Notes: generated by a model from the sequence alone, not told the origin. DNA of 64,000 nt from Bifidobacterium bohemicum DSM 22767 (GCF_000741525.1 NZ_JGYP01000002.1:434001-498000); one strand, 5' to 3'; counted from the stretch's first letter, positions 36,930 through 48,145 are shown. Translations and numbers: made by a program.

Positions 36930-37454
36930 ATGGTCGATTATGATACCGCCGTCGCTACCGTGCAGGACCAAAACGCCGACCCCGTACTTCTGGCAAAGAT
37001 CGCCTACGAAAACCCTGATTTCGGCGCCAATGTAGCCGCCAATCCGCGTGCATACCCCGGCTTGAAACGCTGGCTGGCCGAATTCGGGGACGACCGAGCC
37101 AAGCAGACTCTCAGCGCCATGGGATTCAACGCGTCCGCCAGCGCAGAACAACAGGCGCAAGCCGTTTATAATGAGCCCAGCAACGATCTGAACCAGATGG
37201 CTGACCCGCAACCGGCGACTCCGACGAATGCCCAGCCTCAGCAATCGGTAGCCACCAACCCCTATGGTTTTACCGCCGAACAAGCGCTTGACCCCAACAC
37301 GGATCAGCTGACCATAGCAAGGATTGCGCAGTATGCGCCGGAACTGCGTCCATGCCTCGCCCGCAACCCGAACACCTACCCCGAGCTGTTGGACTGGCTT
37401 GCAAAGCTTGGCGACCCGGCCATCAACGCGGCCTTGGCCTCGCGTGGGCAGTGA
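36930..37454 (+). CDS. Variant leucine-rich repeat protein
   Basis: 174 residues from ATG at 36930. Two related helical modules: LLAKIAYENPDFGANVAANP followed by AYPGLKRWLAEFGD, and LTIARIAQYAPELRPCLARNP followed by TYPELLDWLAKLGDP, joined by a Gln/Pro/Ala-rich linker. This is the variant leucine-rich repeat (LRV) pattern found in small bifidobacterial proteins. No signal peptide. It lies 145 bp after prpC and before a strong hairpin, so it may be the last gene of the PFNA unit. Function unknown; protein binding is likely. Confidence 0.75.
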   Translation: MVDYDTAVATVQDQNADPVLLAKIAYENPDFGANVAANPRAYPGLKRWLAEFGDDRAKQTLSAMGFNASASAEQQAQAVYNEPSNDLNQMADPQPATPTNAQPQQSVATNPYGFTAEQALDPNTDQLTIARIAQYAPELRPCLARNPNTYPELLDWLAKLGDPAINAALASRGQ

Positions 37455-37479
37455 GTTCAACCGCCTCAGTTTTATGGGC

Positions 37480-37515
37480 AGGGCCGGCATCGGGCGACCG
37501 CTTGATGCCGGCCCT
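37480..37515. terminator. Perfect hairpin after the variant-LRR gene
   Basis: AGGGCCGGCATC (37480-37491) pairs perfectly with GATGCCGGCCCT (37504-37515) across a 12-nt loop, 25 bp after the stop of the LRV gene. No T-run follows, yet it is a likely end point of the PFNA transcript. Confidence 0.6.
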
Positions 37516-37986
37516 TCAAAAATACCGGGATATCGCCAGCACGACGATGCCGCGTCCCGGTCGAATTGATGTGATTCCGCTCGATGACGTGAAACATGTG
37601 CCAGTGGATGCCTTCCCAACGCCTTTTCAAAGGTTCAAACCCACGCACGCCCCGACACGCAGCCTCAGGCCCGACACAGGCCACACAAACCCGGACATAC
37701 TCCGCACACCAGACCCGGCCGCAATTGCGACAGGTAGCCCTCTGGTTGCGACAAGTCATCAATCGCGCCTCCGGTCGCCTCACAGCGTTGTGCGCTTCTT
37801 TATTTCGAACGGCACGGTAGGACCGTTCACCTGTTGCGTTCGCGCCGACCGGCTTTGACGGCAAGCCGTCGCAGAGTCTGGACGGGCATAAGGCCGCACC
37901 CGACGGCAGACCGCAAACCAGCCGTTGGATCAACATCAGCCAACACCGTCACGGCAATTCGTCCAACCGATATCGAATCGCCAAAA
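37516..37986. other. Gap of about 470 bp between the LRV hairpin and the FHA gene
   Basis: Frames are open on both strands. A minus-strand one has several cysteines (TCRNCGRVWC), but no ribosome site or family could be recognised. No gene is called. Confidence 0.4.
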
Positions 37987-38586
37987 TCATGCCTGAGTCA
38001 ACCGGAAGAACTGATCGCCGATCCGTATCGTGCCGGGAACGGTCAGCCGCACGGCACTGCCCTTGACTTGTTGCTCCTTGTCATCGACGATAACAAAGGT
38101 TCCGTTCAGGGAACCGTAATCCTCAATCCACAACGACCCGTCCTTGTCGAAGCTGACCGCGGCATGATTGCGCGAAACGGTGCGTGTGGGATCATCCAAT
38201 TTAATCGACATGACACCTTCAGGCACCGTGGCCGACACCCTGCGGCCAAGTAATGCACTCTTGTCCAAAAGGATGTCCTGCCCGGTTACATCATTGTGCA
38301 AGCGGTATCGTTTCCGGGGAGCATCCTGCAGGAACGTGGACGAAAGAACGGTGCCATCCCAATCCTCGATATCGCCATCCGAGTTCACTTCCGGCCCCGA
38401 ATAAGACTCCTCCTGATGACCGGCAGTCTGTACGGCCAGACCGTCCAACGTCGGGATGACATTCGTCCCCGTTGTCTGAACCTGTCCGGTCGATGCCTCG
38501 ACCGAGACAGCGTGGCACGAAACAACAGCGTTATCGTCGTCATACCAGCCGAACTCCGGTGGCGGCGGGAATGGTAAAGCAGTCAT
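37987..38586 (-). CDS. FHA domain protein at the end of the PFNA cluster
   Basis: 199 residues from ATG at 38586, on the opposite strand and facing the PFNA genes. The first about 95 residues are acidic and unstructured, with DWDGTVLSSTF, a likely phosphothreonine site. The C-terminal FHA domain (about 96-199) shows LLGRRVSATVP, TRTVSRNHAAVSF and DYGSLNGTFV, the Arg, Ser-x-x-His and Asn positions that bind phosphothreonine. It probably reads phosphorylation by the kinase at 23158. No transmembrane segment. Confidence 0.92.
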   Translation of the reverse strand: MTALPFPPPPEFGWYDDDNAVVSCHAVSVEASTGQVQTTGTNVIPTLDGLAVQTAGHQEESYSGPEVNSDGDIEDWDGTVLSSTFLQDAPRKRYRLHNDVTGQDILLDKSALLGRRVSATVPEGVMSIKLDDPTRTVSRNHAAVSFDKDGSLWIEDYGSLNGTFVIVDDKEQQVKGSAVRLTVPGTIRIGDQFFRLTQA

Positions 38587-38651
38587 AGTGCCACATTATC
38601 CCATTCCGGAAACATTGCCACGCAGACGCAAGTCCCCCACAACAAATCCAG

Positions 38652-38659
38652 CCCCCCCC
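38652..38659. repeat. Run of 8 C upstream of the FHA gene
   Basis: Eight C residues (eight G on the coding strand) about 66 bp upstream of the FHA start codon. The rest of 38587-38850 shows no gene. Confidence 0.85.
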
Positions 38660-38854
38660 TCCTACCCCACCGCCAGCTGTGAGCTGAGGGTGATTGCTCC
38701 CTTGTAATAAACTCCGTCTCTTCCTAGCCCCGATCACTTGGATCGCCTATCCGCTTTCGACATAACGGATCCGCCCAACAACCGCATTCGAGCTTGACAC
38801 CGCTTTCAATGAACCGTAATGGTGATTACGGTTACAAGGTCAGGCGCAGATACG

Positions 38855-38895
38855 CGTTTGCCCCGGGCATCACGGGGATGCACCGGGGCAAAACG
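38855..38895 (-). terminator. Hairpin terminator after rpoC
   Basis: CGTTTGCCCCGG pairs with CCGGGGCAAAACG apart from one bulged A, with a 16-nt loop. It lies about 55 bp past the rpoC stop on the minus strand. There is no T-run. Confidence 0.6.
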
Positions 38896-38947
38896 TTAGT
38901 GTTCAGACGAACCACCGATTCAGGCGGTTCGACTTACGCAGCCGGTC

Positions 38948-41900
38948 TCAGTCCTGTGAGGAGCCTAGATCCGCGTCACCGGCACCGAAGTTGTCGTCAG
39001 AGCCGGCACCCGAGCCGAAGGCGGCGTTGATACCGGAATCATTGCCAGACGCCGAGTCGTCACCGAAGTCGCCCAGACCACCCAGGTCCTCCTGACCACC
39101 CTGATCATTGAGGAAGTCATCAGGGTTGAAGTCCTCACCAAGCTTCAGGTCGCCGAAGTCGATGTTCGAGAAGTCCACATCGTCCATGCCACCCTCACCG
39201 AAGGCGCCATTCATGTCGTCACCACCCAAACCGAAGTTCGGGTAGATCGTGTCGCGGATGGCCTTGTCGGGCTCGACGGTCGCGTTGCGATACCGCGCCA
39301 GGCCGGTGCCGGCCGGGATGAGCTTACCGATGATGACGTTCTCCTTCAAGCCCTTGAGCTCGTCGGACTTCTGCTCGAGAGCGGCCTCGGTCAGGACACG
39401 CGTGGTCTCCTGGAAGGACGCTGCCGACAGCCACGAATCGGTGGCCAGCGACGCCTTGGTGATGCCCAGCAGCTCGGGACGACCCGCGGCCGGCTTGCCG
39501 CCGGCCTTGACGGCCGCAAGGTTCGCCTCACGGAACTTCGCCTGATCGACCAACTCGCCCGGCAGAAGCGCCGTGGTGCCGGAGTCGATCACCGTGATAC
39601 GGCGAAGCATCTGGTGGACGATGACCTCGATGTGCTTGTCGTGGATGTCCACACCCTGGGAGCGGTACACGTCGTGCACACCCTCCACGATGTTGACCTG
39701 AGCGGCACGAGGTCCAAGAATGCGCAGAATCTTCTTCGGGTCGATGGAACCTTCGATCAGCTGCGTACCGGTTTCGACATGGTCGCCATCATGCACCATA
39801 AGCGGGGCGCGACGCGTCACCGGATAAGTAATCGCCTCGATGGAGGTGTCGTCCGGAGTAAGCGTGACCTCGCGGCCGTGGTCGGTGTCCTCCACCTTGA
39901 CGGTGCCGGGGTATTCCGCGATCGGAGCTTCGCCCTTAGGCGTACGTGCTTCGAAAAGCTCGGTGACACGAGGCAGACCCTGGGTGATATCGGAAGCCGA
40001 AGCCACGCCGCCTGAGTGGAAGGAACGAAGCGTCAACTGCGTACCAGGCTCGCCGATGGACTGGGCCGCGACAATACCAACGGCCTCACCCACATCCACC
40101 AAGCGGTTCGTGGCCAAGGACCAGCCGTAGCACTTCGCGCACACGCCGCGCTTGGACTCGCAGGTCAGCACGGAACGCGCCTTGACCTCCTCGACGCCAT
40201 GCGCCACAAGGTCACGCAGCACATCCATCGACAAGGCGTCGTCGCGCTTGTACAGCACGGTCTTGCCGTCAGCCGGATCGAGGACATCCTCGGCAAGCAG
40301 ACGCGAGTAAGGGCCGCCGTCAGCGGCCTTGACCAGCACCAGGTTGCCGTTCTCATCGCGTTCACCGACCTTCATCATCAGACCCTTGGTGGTGCCGCAA
40401 TCCTCGTCGCGAACGATGACCTCCTGCGCGACGTCCACCAGACGACGGGTGAGGTAGCCGGATTCGGCGGTACGAAGTGCGGTATCGGCCAGACCCTTAC
40501 GGGCGCCGTGCTGGGAGATGAAGTACTCCAACACGGACAGGCCCTCGCGGTAGTTCGACTTGACCGGGCGGGAGATGATCTCGCCCTTCGGGTTCGCCAC
40601 CAGTCCTCGCATGCCTGAGATCTGGCGGATCTGCATCCAGTTGCCTCGCGCCCCGGACTGCACCATGATGTTGACGTTGTTGTCGTCCTTGAAGTTGTCG
40701 CGCATGGAGTCGGCCACCTTGTCGGTGCACTCGGTCCACAGGTTGATCAGCTCCTGACGACGCTCCTCCTCGGTCAACGTACCCAACTCGTAGTTGTCGT
40801 TGATCTTGTCGGACTGCGCCTCGTAATCCTTGATGATGTCCTCGCGGTCCGAAGGCTCCACGATATCAGAGAACGACATGGTCACGCCGGACCACGGAGC
40901 GCGGGTGAAGCCCAAATCCTTCAACGCGTCGAGGGTGGCCGCGACTTGCGCCGTCGAATAACGCGTCGCGATATCATCGACGATGGTCGAAAGCCTGCCC
41001 TTGGCGACCTGCTCGTTGATGAACGGATAATCGGTGGGCAGGGTCTCGTTGAACTGCAACAGACCCATGGAGGTCGCGAACAGGACGGAACCGTCGGCGA
41101 ACCGTTCTTCCTTCACGACGTCCGGGCTGCCCGGCTCCGGATCGATGACTTTGAGCTCACTGGGTTCCCAACCGGTCGGCAACACGAACTCCTTGGGCAG
41201 GCGCACGAGCACCTTGGCCTGGACGTCCACGTCATGACGATCCACGGCCATCTGCAACTCATCTATGGATCCGAGCACACGACCCTGTCCCTTGGCGCCT
41301 TCCACGACGGTGGAAAGATAGTACAGACCCAGAATCATATCCTGGGACGGCATCGTGACCGTGTGGCCATCTGCCGGCTTAAGGATATTGTCGGAGGCCA
41401 TCATCAAAGAACGCGCCTCGGCCTGCGCCTCAACGCTCAGCGGAAGATGGACTGCCATCTGGTCGCCGTCGAAGTCCGCGTTGAATGCGGCGCATGCGAG
41501 CGGCGGCAGGTGAATCGCCTTGCCTTCGACCAGGATCGGTTCGAAGGCCTGGATGCCCAGACGGTGCAAGGTAGGCGCACGGTTGAGCAGAACAGGGTGC
41601 TCGCTGATGACGTCTTCGAGCACGTCCCACACCGAGGAATCGGCACGATCCACAAGACGCTTGGCGCTCTTCATATTCTGCGCGTAGTTCTGCTCCACGA
41701 GCTTCTTGATGACGAAGGGCTTGAACAGCTCCAGGGCCATGGGCTTAGGCAGGCCACACTGGTGCATGCGCAGCGAAGGACCGACCACGATCACGGAACG
41801 GCCGGAGTAGTCCACGCGTTTGCCGAGAAGGTTCTGACGGAAACGACCCTGCTTGCCCTTGAGCATATCCGACAGGGACTTCAGGGGGCGGTTCGAAGCG

Positions 41901-43081
41901 CCCGTGACGGGGCGTCCGCGACGGCCGTTGTCGAGCAGCGAATCCACGGCCTCCTGAAGCATGCGCTTCTCGTTGTTGAGCATGATCTCGGGCGCACCCA
42001 GCTCAATCAACCGCTTCAAACGGTTGTTGCGGTTGATGACGCGACGGTACAAGTCGTTGAGGTCGGATGTGGCGAAACGGCCACCGTCGAGCTGCACCAT
42101 AGGACGCAGATCCGGCGGGATGACCGGAATCGCGTCCAACACCATGGACTCAGGCTTGTTTCCGGTGGACAGGAACGCGTTGACGACCTTCAGGCGCTTC
42201 AACGCACGGGCCTTGCGCTGACCGGTACCGGTGTCGATTTCGGAACGGAGCTGCTTGGCCGCCCCCTCAAGGTCGAAGTCCTGCAGGCGCTTCTTGATGG
42301 CCTCGGCGCCCATGCAACCCTCGAAATAGTCGCCGTAACGATCGACCATTTCCTGCCAAAGGTCCACATCGCCTTCCATGTCGCCAGGCTGCAGGCCTTT
42401 GAAACGGTCGAACACGGCGTTCAGGCGCTGCACCTGGTCGTCGTAGCGCTGGCGGATGGCCGCCATCTCACGCTCGGCGGAGTTCCTGAGCTTGGACTTG
42501 GCCCCGCCCTTCGCATCGTCACTGGCCTCGAGCTCGGCCAAGTCGTTTTCGAGTTTCTTGGCGCGCTCCTCCACCTCATTGTCACGACGCTTCAGCAGTT
42601 GCGCGATCTCGGTATCGAACTCGTCCTGCAGATCGGGCAGATCCTGATGACGCTGCTCCTCATCGACGCTTGTGACCATGTAGGCCGCGAAATAGATGAC
42701 CTTCTCAAGATCCTTCGGGGCGATGTCGAGCAGGTAGCCCAAACGGCTCGGCACGCCTTTGAAGAACCAGATATGAGTCACGGGAGCCGCAAGCTCGATG
42801 TGCCCCATACGCTCACGACGAACGCGCGAACGGGTCACCTCGACCCCACAGCGCTCGCAGACGATTCCCTTAAAGCGCACGCGCTTGTATTTGCCGCAGG
42901 CGCACTCCCAGTCACGGGTCGGTCCGAAGATCTGCTCGCCGAACAAGCCGTCCTTTTCCGGCTTCAAGGTTCGGTAATTAATGGTTTCCGGCTTCTTGAC
43001 TTCGCCGTAGCTCCAGTTGTGGATGTCCTCGGTGGTCGCGAGGCCGATCCTCAATTTATCAAATGCGTTGACGTCCAGCAC
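38948..43081 (-). CDS. rpoC: DNA-directed RNA polymerase subunit beta'
   Basis: 1377 residues by the frame from GTG at 43081. N-terminal zinc cysteines are in [21 protein letters not shown]. The catalytic Mg site is in [18 protein letters not shown]. The second zinc site, with DCGTTKG and later [16 protein letters not shown], is present, as is the switch/trigger region [20 protein letters not shown]. The last about 60 residues form a Gly/Asp-rich acidic tail ([20 protein letters not shown]), typical of bifidobacterial RpoC. It follows rpoB by 89 bp. Confidence 0.98.
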   Translation of the reverse strand: MLDVNAFDKLRIGLATTEDIHNWSYGEVKKPETINYRTLKPEKDGLFGEQIFGPTRDWECACGKYKRVRFKGIVCERCGVEVTRSRVRRERMGHIELAAPVTHIWFFKGVPSRLGYLLDIAPKDLEKVIYFAAYMVTSVDEEQRHQDLPDLQDEFDTEIAQLLKRRDNEVEERAKKLENDLAELEASDDAKGGAKSKLRNSAEREMAAIRQRYDDQVQRLNAVFDRFKGLQPGDMEGDVDLWQEMVDRYGDYFEGCMGAEAIKKRLQDFDLEGAAKQLRSEIDTGTGQRKARALKRLKVVNAFLSTGNKPESMVLDAIPVIPPDLRPMVQLDGGRFATSDLNDLYRRVINRNNRLKRLIELGAPEIMLNNEKRMLQEAVDSLLDNGRRGRPVTGASNRPLKSLSDMLKGKQGRFRQNLLGKRVDYSGRSVIVVGPSLRMHQCGLPKPMALELFKPFVIKKLVEQNYAQNMKSAKRLVDRADSSVWDVLEDVISEHPVLLNRAPTLHRLGIQAFEPILVEGKAIHLPPLACAAFNADFDGDQMAVHLPLSVEAQAEARSLMMASDNILKPADGHTVTMPSQDMILGLYYLSTVVEGAKGQGRVLGSIDELQMAVDRHDVDVQAKVLVRLPKEFVLPTGWEPSELKVIDPEPGSPDVVKEERFADGSVLFATSMGLLQFNETLPTDYPFINEQVAKGRLSTIVDDIATRYSTAQVAATLDALKDLGFTRAPWSGVTMSFSDIVEPSDREDIIKDYEAQSDKINDNYELGTLTEEERRQELINLWTECTDKVADSMRDNFKDDNNVNIMVQSGARGNWMQIRQISGMRGLVANPKGEIISRPVKSNYREGLSVLEYFISQHGARKGLADTALRTAESGYLTRRLVDVAQEVIVRDEDCGTTKGLMMKVGERDENGNLVLVKAADGGPYSRLLAEDVLDPADGKTVLYKRDDALSMDVLRDLVAHGVEEVKARSVLTCESKRGVCAKCYGWSLATNRLVDVGEAVGIVAAQSIGEPGTQLTLRSFHSGGVASASDITQGLPRVTELFEARTPKGEAPIAEYPGTVKVEDTDHGREVTLTPDDTSIEAITYPVTRRAPLMVHDGDHVETGTQLIEGSIDPKKILRILGPRAAQVNIVEGVHDVYRSQGVDIHDKHIEVIVHQMLRRITVIDSGTTALLPGELVDQAKFREANLAAVKAGGKPAAGRPELLGITKASLATDSWLSAASFQETTRVLTEAALEQKSDELKGLKENVIIGKLIPAGTGLARYRNATVEPDKAIRDTIYPNFGLGGDDMNGAFGEGGMDDVDFSNIDFGDLKLGEDFNPDDFLNDQGGQEDLGGLGDFGDDSASGNDSGINAAFGSGAGSDDNFGAGDADLGSSQD

Positions 43082-43170
43082 TCTTTTGTCCTGTCTTCCA
43101 ATTGGTTCAAATCACGATGGTTTGCCCTCCCGTGTCCGGTGTAATCACCGGAGCCACGGAAGGATTTGGG

Positions 43171-46100
43171 TCAGCGGTATTCCGGCTGGGGAGCTGCCTG
43201 ATCGTCCTTGGCGGCGGCGTCGGGACGCGCGCCGATGTTGAAGCCAAGGTCATGCGAGGACGAGGTCGGGTCGTCTTCGGCGTCGTTGAGGTCGATCGCC
43301 ACACCGTCGGCGTTGAGGACTTCGACGTTCAGCGAAAGCGACTGCATCTCCTTGACCAGCACCTTGAAGGACTCGGGAATGCCGGCCGGCGGCAGGCTGT
43401 CGCCCTTCACGATTGCGCCGTAGGCGCGCACGCGGCCGTCCACATCGTCGGACTTGGTGGTCATCATCTCGTGCAACGTGTACGCGGCACCGTAGGCTTC
43501 CAGAGCCCACACCTCCATCTCACCGAAACGCTGGCCGCCGAACTGGGCCTTGCCGCCGAGAGGCTGCTGGGTGATCATGGAGTAGGGACCGGTGGAACGG
43601 GCGTGAATCTTGTCGTCCACAAGGTGATGCAGCTTGAGCATGTACATGTACCCCACGGAAATCGGCTTGGGGAACGGTTCGCCGGTGCGGCCGTCGTAGA
43701 GCGTGGCCTTGCCGTCCTCGCCGACAAGCTTGTTGCCGTCGCGGTCGGGAAGGGTGCTGCGCAGCAGGCCCTGAATCACATCGGGACGCACGCCGTCGAA
43801 CACGGGGGTGGCCACCGGAGTGCCGGGCTCGCCGCTTTCGGCGCCCTGCGGCACACGCTTCTTCCACTCGGCCTCCATGTTCGGGTCGAGTTTGATGTCC
43901 CAGCCGGCGTGGGCGATCCAACCCAGATGCAACTCAAGCACCTGACCGAGGTTCATACGGCTAGGCACACCCAACGGGTTGAGCATGATGTCGACCGGCG
44001 TGCCATCTGCGAGGAACGGCATATCCTCCTCGGGCAGAATGCGCGAAATGCAGCCCTTATTGCCGTGACGGCCGGAGAGCTTGTCGCCCACCGTGATCTT
44101 GCGGTGCTGGGCGATGTACACACGAATCATCGAATTGACACCGTTAGGCAGCTCATCGCCGTCCTCCTCGGCCTCATCGCGGGTGATCTCCTTGATGGAG
44201 ATGACCGTGCCGGACTCACCGTGAGGCACGCGCAGCGAGGTGTCACGCACCTCACGGCTCTTCTCGCCGAAGATGGCGCGGAGCAGACGCTCCTCAGGGG
44301 TCAGCTCGGTCTCGCCCTTCGGGGTGACCTTGCCGACCAGAATGTCGCCGGCCTCGACCTCGGCGCCGATGCGGATGATGCCGCGCTCGTCAAGGTTCGC
44401 CACTGCGTCCTCGCCGACGTTCGGCAGGTCACGGGTGATCTCTTCGGCACCAAGCTTGGTGTCACGGGCGTCGATTTCGTATTCCTCGATGTGGATGGAG
44501 GACAACGTGTCGTCGCGCACCAGACGCTGCGAAATGATGACGGCGTCCTCGTAGTTGTAGCCGTTCCACGGCATGAACGCGACCAGCACGTTCTTGCCCA
44601 AGGCCAGATCGCCCTTTTCGGTGGCCGGGCCGTCCGCCAGGACGCTGCCGCGCTCGACGCGCTCGCCATCCTTGACCAACGGGCGCTGGTTGTAGTTCGT
44701 TGTCTGGTTGGAACGCTGGAACTTCGCCAGTTTGTAACTGGACTGGGTGCCGTCGTCATTCGTGACACGAATGATATCAGCGGAAACGTAGCTAACCACG
44801 CCATCCTTTTGGGCCAGGATCGTGTCTCCGGAATCGTAGGCGGTGCGCCATTCCGAACCGGTGCCCACCAGCGGGCGCTCGGACTGGACGAGCGGCACGG
44901 CCTGACGCTGCATGTTGGTGCCCATGAGTGCTCGGTGACCCTCGTCGTGCTCCAGGAACGGAATCAGCGAAGCACCCACCGACACCATCTGACGCGGTGA
45001 AACGTCCATGTAATCCACTTGGCTGACCGGCACATCGACAGCCTCATCCTCACCGGACCGCGCCAAAGCGGTCTTAGAGACGAAGTCGCCGTTCTCGTCC
45101 AGCTCCTGATTGGCTTGGGCGATGACGTGCTCGGAATCACGATCTGCGGTCATGTACTCGATTTCGTCGGTGACATGGCCGTCGACGACCTTGCGGTACG
45201 GAGTCTCGATGAAACCGAACGGGTTGACGCGCCCGAAAGTCGCCAAAGAGCCGATCAGACCGATGTTCGGGCCTTCAGGGGACTCGATCGGGCACATGCG
45301 ACCAAAGTGGGACGGGTGAACGTCTCGGACCTCCATGGAGGCACGATCCCGGGACAGACCGCCGGGGCCCAGAGCCGACAGACGACGCTTGTTGGTCACG
45401 CCGGAAAGCGGGTTGTTCTGATCCATGAACTGGCTCAGCTGTGAGGTTCCGAAGAACTCCTTGATCGTCGCGTTCACAGGGCGGATGTTAATCAGTGACT
45501 GCGGAGTGATGGATTCGGCGTCCTGAGTGGTCATACGCTCACGGACCACGCGCTCCATACGACTCAGGCCGGTGCGCAGCTGGTTCTGAATCAGCTCGCC
45601 CACCTGACGGATGCGACGGTTGCCGAAGTGGTCGATATCGTCCACGTCCACACGCAAATCCACGTCCTTGCCGCCACGCTTACCCGGGAAGGTCTTGTTT
45701 CCGGCGTGCAAAGCGGTCAGGTACTTGATGGTCGCGATGATGTCCTCGCGGCTCAGGGCGCGGTCGGAGGGGTCAATCTCCAGGCCGAGCTTGCGGTTGA
45801 TCTTGTAGCGGCCCACGCGAGCCAAGTCATAACGATGTGTATTGAAATAGAAGGATTCCAAAAGGTTGCGGCCCGCTTCGGGCGACGCGGCGTCGGCCGG
45901 GCGAATCTTGCGGTAGAGGTCGGTCAAAGCCTCGTCCTGCGTCTCGATCGGCTCCTTATCAAGGGCTTCAAGCACCAACGGATAATCCTTGAACGCCTTG
46001 GCGATCTCGGGCTTCGTCATGCCGATGGCCATAAGGAAGACGATCGCGGACTGCTTGCGCTTGCGATCCACACGCACGCCGAGCTGGTCGCGCTTGTCGA

Positions 46101-46734
46101 TTTCGAACTCCAACCATGCACCACGGCTGGGGATGATCTTCGCGCCGAAGACCTCCTTGTCGGAGGTGCGGTCCGGGGTGCGGTCGAAGTAGACGCCCGG
46201 GGAGCGGACAAGCTGCGAGACGATGACGCGCTCGGTGCCGCCGATGATGAAGGTGCCGTGCGGGGTCTGCAACGGGAAGTCTCCCATGAACACCGTCTGG
46301 CTCTTGATCTCGCCGGTGTCGCCGTTTTCGAATTCCGCGTTGACGTAGAGCGGCGCGGAGTAGGTGTAGTCCTTCTCCTTGCACTCCTCGACGGTGTGAC
46401 GCGGCTCCTCGAAGTACGGGTCCGAGAAGGTCAGGCTCATGGTCTGCGCGAAGTTCTCGATTGGCGAAATCTCCTCGAAGACCTCTTCGAGACCGGAGGT
46501 GTGGGCCACCTCGTTGGTGCCGGCCTTGATGTCCGCCTCGGCCTTCCTCTTCCAGCGCTCGTTGCCGATCAGCCAATCGAAGCTGTCGGTCTGCACCCCA
46601 AGGAGGTAGGGTACGTCGATGGGTTCCTTGATGGAACCGAAATTCACACGGTCCGATGCCTTGTGCACTTCGATATCGTGCTGGTCGGCGCGTGCGATGA
46701 CTTGTGTGGTGTTCGTCTTGAGCTTAGTAGCCAA
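43171..46734 (-). CDS. rpoB: DNA-directed RNA polymerase subunit beta
   Basis: 1187 residues if translation starts at TTG 46734 ([18 protein letters not shown]), which has AAGGA seven bases upstream; the open frame runs about 40 codons further up without a good start. Conserved blocks include the rifampicin pocket ([20 protein letters not shown] and then [15 protein letters not shown]), [17 protein letters not shown] and, near the end, [18 protein letters not shown]. The residue equivalent to E. coli His526 is Asn448 here. It forms an operon with rpoC downstream. Confidence 0.98.
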   Translation of the reverse strand: MATKLKTNTTQVIARADQHDIEVHKASDRVNFGSIKEPIDVPYLLGVQTDSFDWLIGNERWKRKAEADIKAGTNEVAHTSGLEEVFEEISPIENFAQTMSLTFSDPYFEEPRHTVEECKEKDYTYSAPLYVNAEFENGDTGEIKSQTVFMGDFPLQTPHGTFIIGGTERVIVSQLVRSPGVYFDRTPDRTSDKEVFGAKIIPSRGAWLEFEIDKRDQLGVRVDRKRKQSAIVFLMAIGMTKPEIAKAFKDYPLVLEALDKEPIETQDEALTDLYRKIRPADAASPEAGRNLLESFYFNTHRYDLARVGRYKINRKLGLEIDPSDRALSREDIIATIKYLTALHAGNKTFPGKRGGKDVDLRVDVDDIDHFGNRRIRQVGELIQNQLRTGLSRMERVVRERMTTQDAESITPQSLINIRPVNATIKEFFGTSQLSQFMDQNNPLSGVTNKRRLSALGPGGLSRDRASMEVRDVHPSHFGRMCPIESPEGPNIGLIGSLATFGRVNPFGFIETPYRKVVDGHVTDEIEYMTADRDSEHVIAQANQELDENGDFVSKTALARSGEDEAVDVPVSQVDYMDVSPRQMVSVGASLIPFLEHDEGHRALMGTNMQRQAVPLVQSERPLVGTGSEWRTAYDSGDTILAQKDGVVSYVSADIIRVTNDDGTQSSYKLAKFQRSNQTTNYNQRPLVKDGERVERGSVLADGPATEKGDLALGKNVLVAFMPWNGYNYEDAVIISQRLVRDDTLSSIHIEEYEIDARDTKLGAEEITRDLPNVGEDAVANLDERGIIRIGAEVEAGDILVGKVTPKGETELTPEERLLRAIFGEKSREVRDTSLRVPHGESGTVISIKEITRDEAEEDGDELPNGVNSMIRVYIAQHRKITVGDKLSGRHGNKGCISRILPEEDMPFLADGTPVDIMLNPLGVPSRMNLGQVLELHLGWIAHAGWDIKLDPNMEAEWKKRVPQGAESGEPGTPVATPVFDGVRPDVIQGLLRSTLPDRDGNKLVGEDGKATLYDGRTGEPFPKPISVGYMYMLKLHHLVDDKIHARSTGPYSMITQQPLGGKAQFGGQRFGEMEVWALEAYGAAYTLHEMMTTKSDDVDGRVRAYGAIVKGDSLPPAGIPESFKVLVKEMQSLSLNVEVLNADGVAIDLNDAEDDPTSSSHDLGFNIGARPDAAAKDDQAAPQPEYR

Positions 46735-46952
46735 TGGACGTTCCTTATCGCTTGCTTGTTCTGTACTTTCCAAACCGTAAGCAAACACCCTCAAAGCCGC
46801 TATATACTTTGAGTACGCGGGCGCTCCCTCACTGTAAGCATGCCCGCAATATGACACACCTTATGCAAATACAACAGTATACACCAATGCCGGACAAATC
46901 GCATCTGGACGATCCCGGGCGCATACTTTCGATCAGCCTGTACCAACAAGAT
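46735..46952. other. Upstream region of rpoB
   Basis: About 220 bp leader. On the minus strand TATACT occurs in GGTGTATACTG near 46890, a possible -10 element, but without a clear -35. No gene. Confidence 0.35.
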
Positions 46953-47797
46953 TTAAAATCCCATCAGATGAGGCAAACGTTCAAACCCCTTTTGAGGTTT
47001 TCGGAAACTCGCACCGGCCTGTCGCATATACGCGAAAAAATCCACAGTCAGTATGCCATACATCTTCGAGGCCACAAACGAAATCCCGGGATTTGAGGGC
47101 GATGCCTGACTTGCGGATTTCTCGTTGGTTATGATAGCCACGCCACGCATCCTCGCATCGGCGATAAGCCACGGATCGGCCTCGTTCTTGGCGCCTCGCA
47201 CCCAATCAGGGTATCGTTACTAATCTCGCCCACGGCAGCTATCTCATCAAATGCAGGCTGCCGGTCGCCATCGCAGGACGAATACGCTTCGACGAATTTG
47301 ACAAGCGGTTTATCACCGCCGGGATTCCGCGCATCAAGCTCATGCAACACCCGTGGGCAGACGCAAGGCGACTCGCCATCAAGCCGAACGGCAAGCCAAT
47401 CCCAGATAGCGGGGAAAATGTCCGGCGGCTGCCTCCGTTGCAGGAAAATAAGAATGTCGGAAAGTTTCCTGTTGAATTCATACGTCAATGGCTCGCCACC
47501 ATTCCGTCGAAAATCGACGGGTTCAGGCATGGACGGCTTACTGGCGGTGGAATCAGCAAAGAGGCTATGGCTGTCAACAGCTTTTCGGCGATGTTGTTCA
47601 GTTGCCGAAAGGTCAACCCATGCGCACCCATGCAAGACATCATCAAGACGAGAGGCGCTGACATTAGCCTTGCGGGCCAAGGAATCCGACGAAAGACCGA
47701 TGTCGTTCATATACCAGTTCAGGGAGCTGGCGTTGACCGGTATGCCGTCTGTGGCAGTAGTGTCATGCTCCTTTTCCGGTCCGAGCGAATTGGACAA
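46953..47797 (-). pseudogene. Fossil of an HTH-ImmA/IrrE antitoxin joined to a DUF4411 PIN-like toxin
   Basis: The frame from 47797 begins with an HTH-like region (LARKANVSASRLDDVLHG). It then has VDFRRNGGEPLTYEFNRKLS and LSDILIFLQRRQ, the pattern around the start of ImmA/IrrE domains (PDFR, then QRRQ). Directly after QRRQ the sequence switches to PPDIFPAIWDWL and VLHELDA, which is how DUF4411 toxins continue after their N-terminal strand. The DUF4411 C-terminal part (ADPWLIADARMRGVAIITNE, then VDFFAYMRQAGASF) is in another frame (46953-47190), so a frameshift lies near 47195. It appears that a deletion fused antitoxin and toxin and removed the ImmA HEXXH region and the toxin N-terminus. Family calls are by motif. 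Confidence 0.6.
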
Positions 47798-47942
47798 GAG
47801 GCATCACTACACTATCAGCAGAAATCAACGTAATGCAATACGCTGTCAGAAAGCGAGGCGGAGTCGCTGCCGCTCGCGATGCGATCAACGTCCTACCGCG
47901 TATGCCACGTTCCAACTTCATGTCCCGCACTCTATCTTTTTT

Positions 47943-48032
47943 GTGCCTCTAACCGGTCATTAGTGCCTCTTCGCGTAGGTTTTCATGGCGAAAAACATAC
48001 GGTAAAAGGCACTAATGACGTGTTAGGGGCAC
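47943..48032. repeat. Imperfect 26-bp inverted repeat, MITE-like or large hairpin
   Basis: The left arm 47943-47968 begins GTGCCTCTAAC and ends CATTAGTGCCT. The right arm 48007-48032 is its complement with 23 of 26 matches. The 38-nt loop contains a smaller inverted repeat (TTTTC and GCGAAAA). It lies between two pseudogenes with no gene inside. Confidence 0.7.
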
Positions 48033-48145
48033 TGGAGGCGGAAGGCGTCGAACTTGCGCGGCACATGGAGGCAGCACCCAGTGACATTCAATGACACTAG
48101 ACGGCAGCGGCCGCGAACTGGCGGCGGGCGAGGGCGGCACTTAGC

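Noticed and set aside
37472..37936. Cysteine-rich minus-strand frame downstream of the FHA gene (zinc-ribbon-like)
   Set aside because: Cysteine spacing (TCRNCGRVWC) is suggestive, but there is no ribosome site, the rest is Arg-rich, and it overlaps a hairpin.
40946..45000. Very long plus-strand open frames opposite rpoC and rpoB (732 and 632 codons)
   Set aside because: Antisense shadows of highly conserved, GC-rich coding sequence; their residues (His, Val, Asp, Gln rich) match no family.
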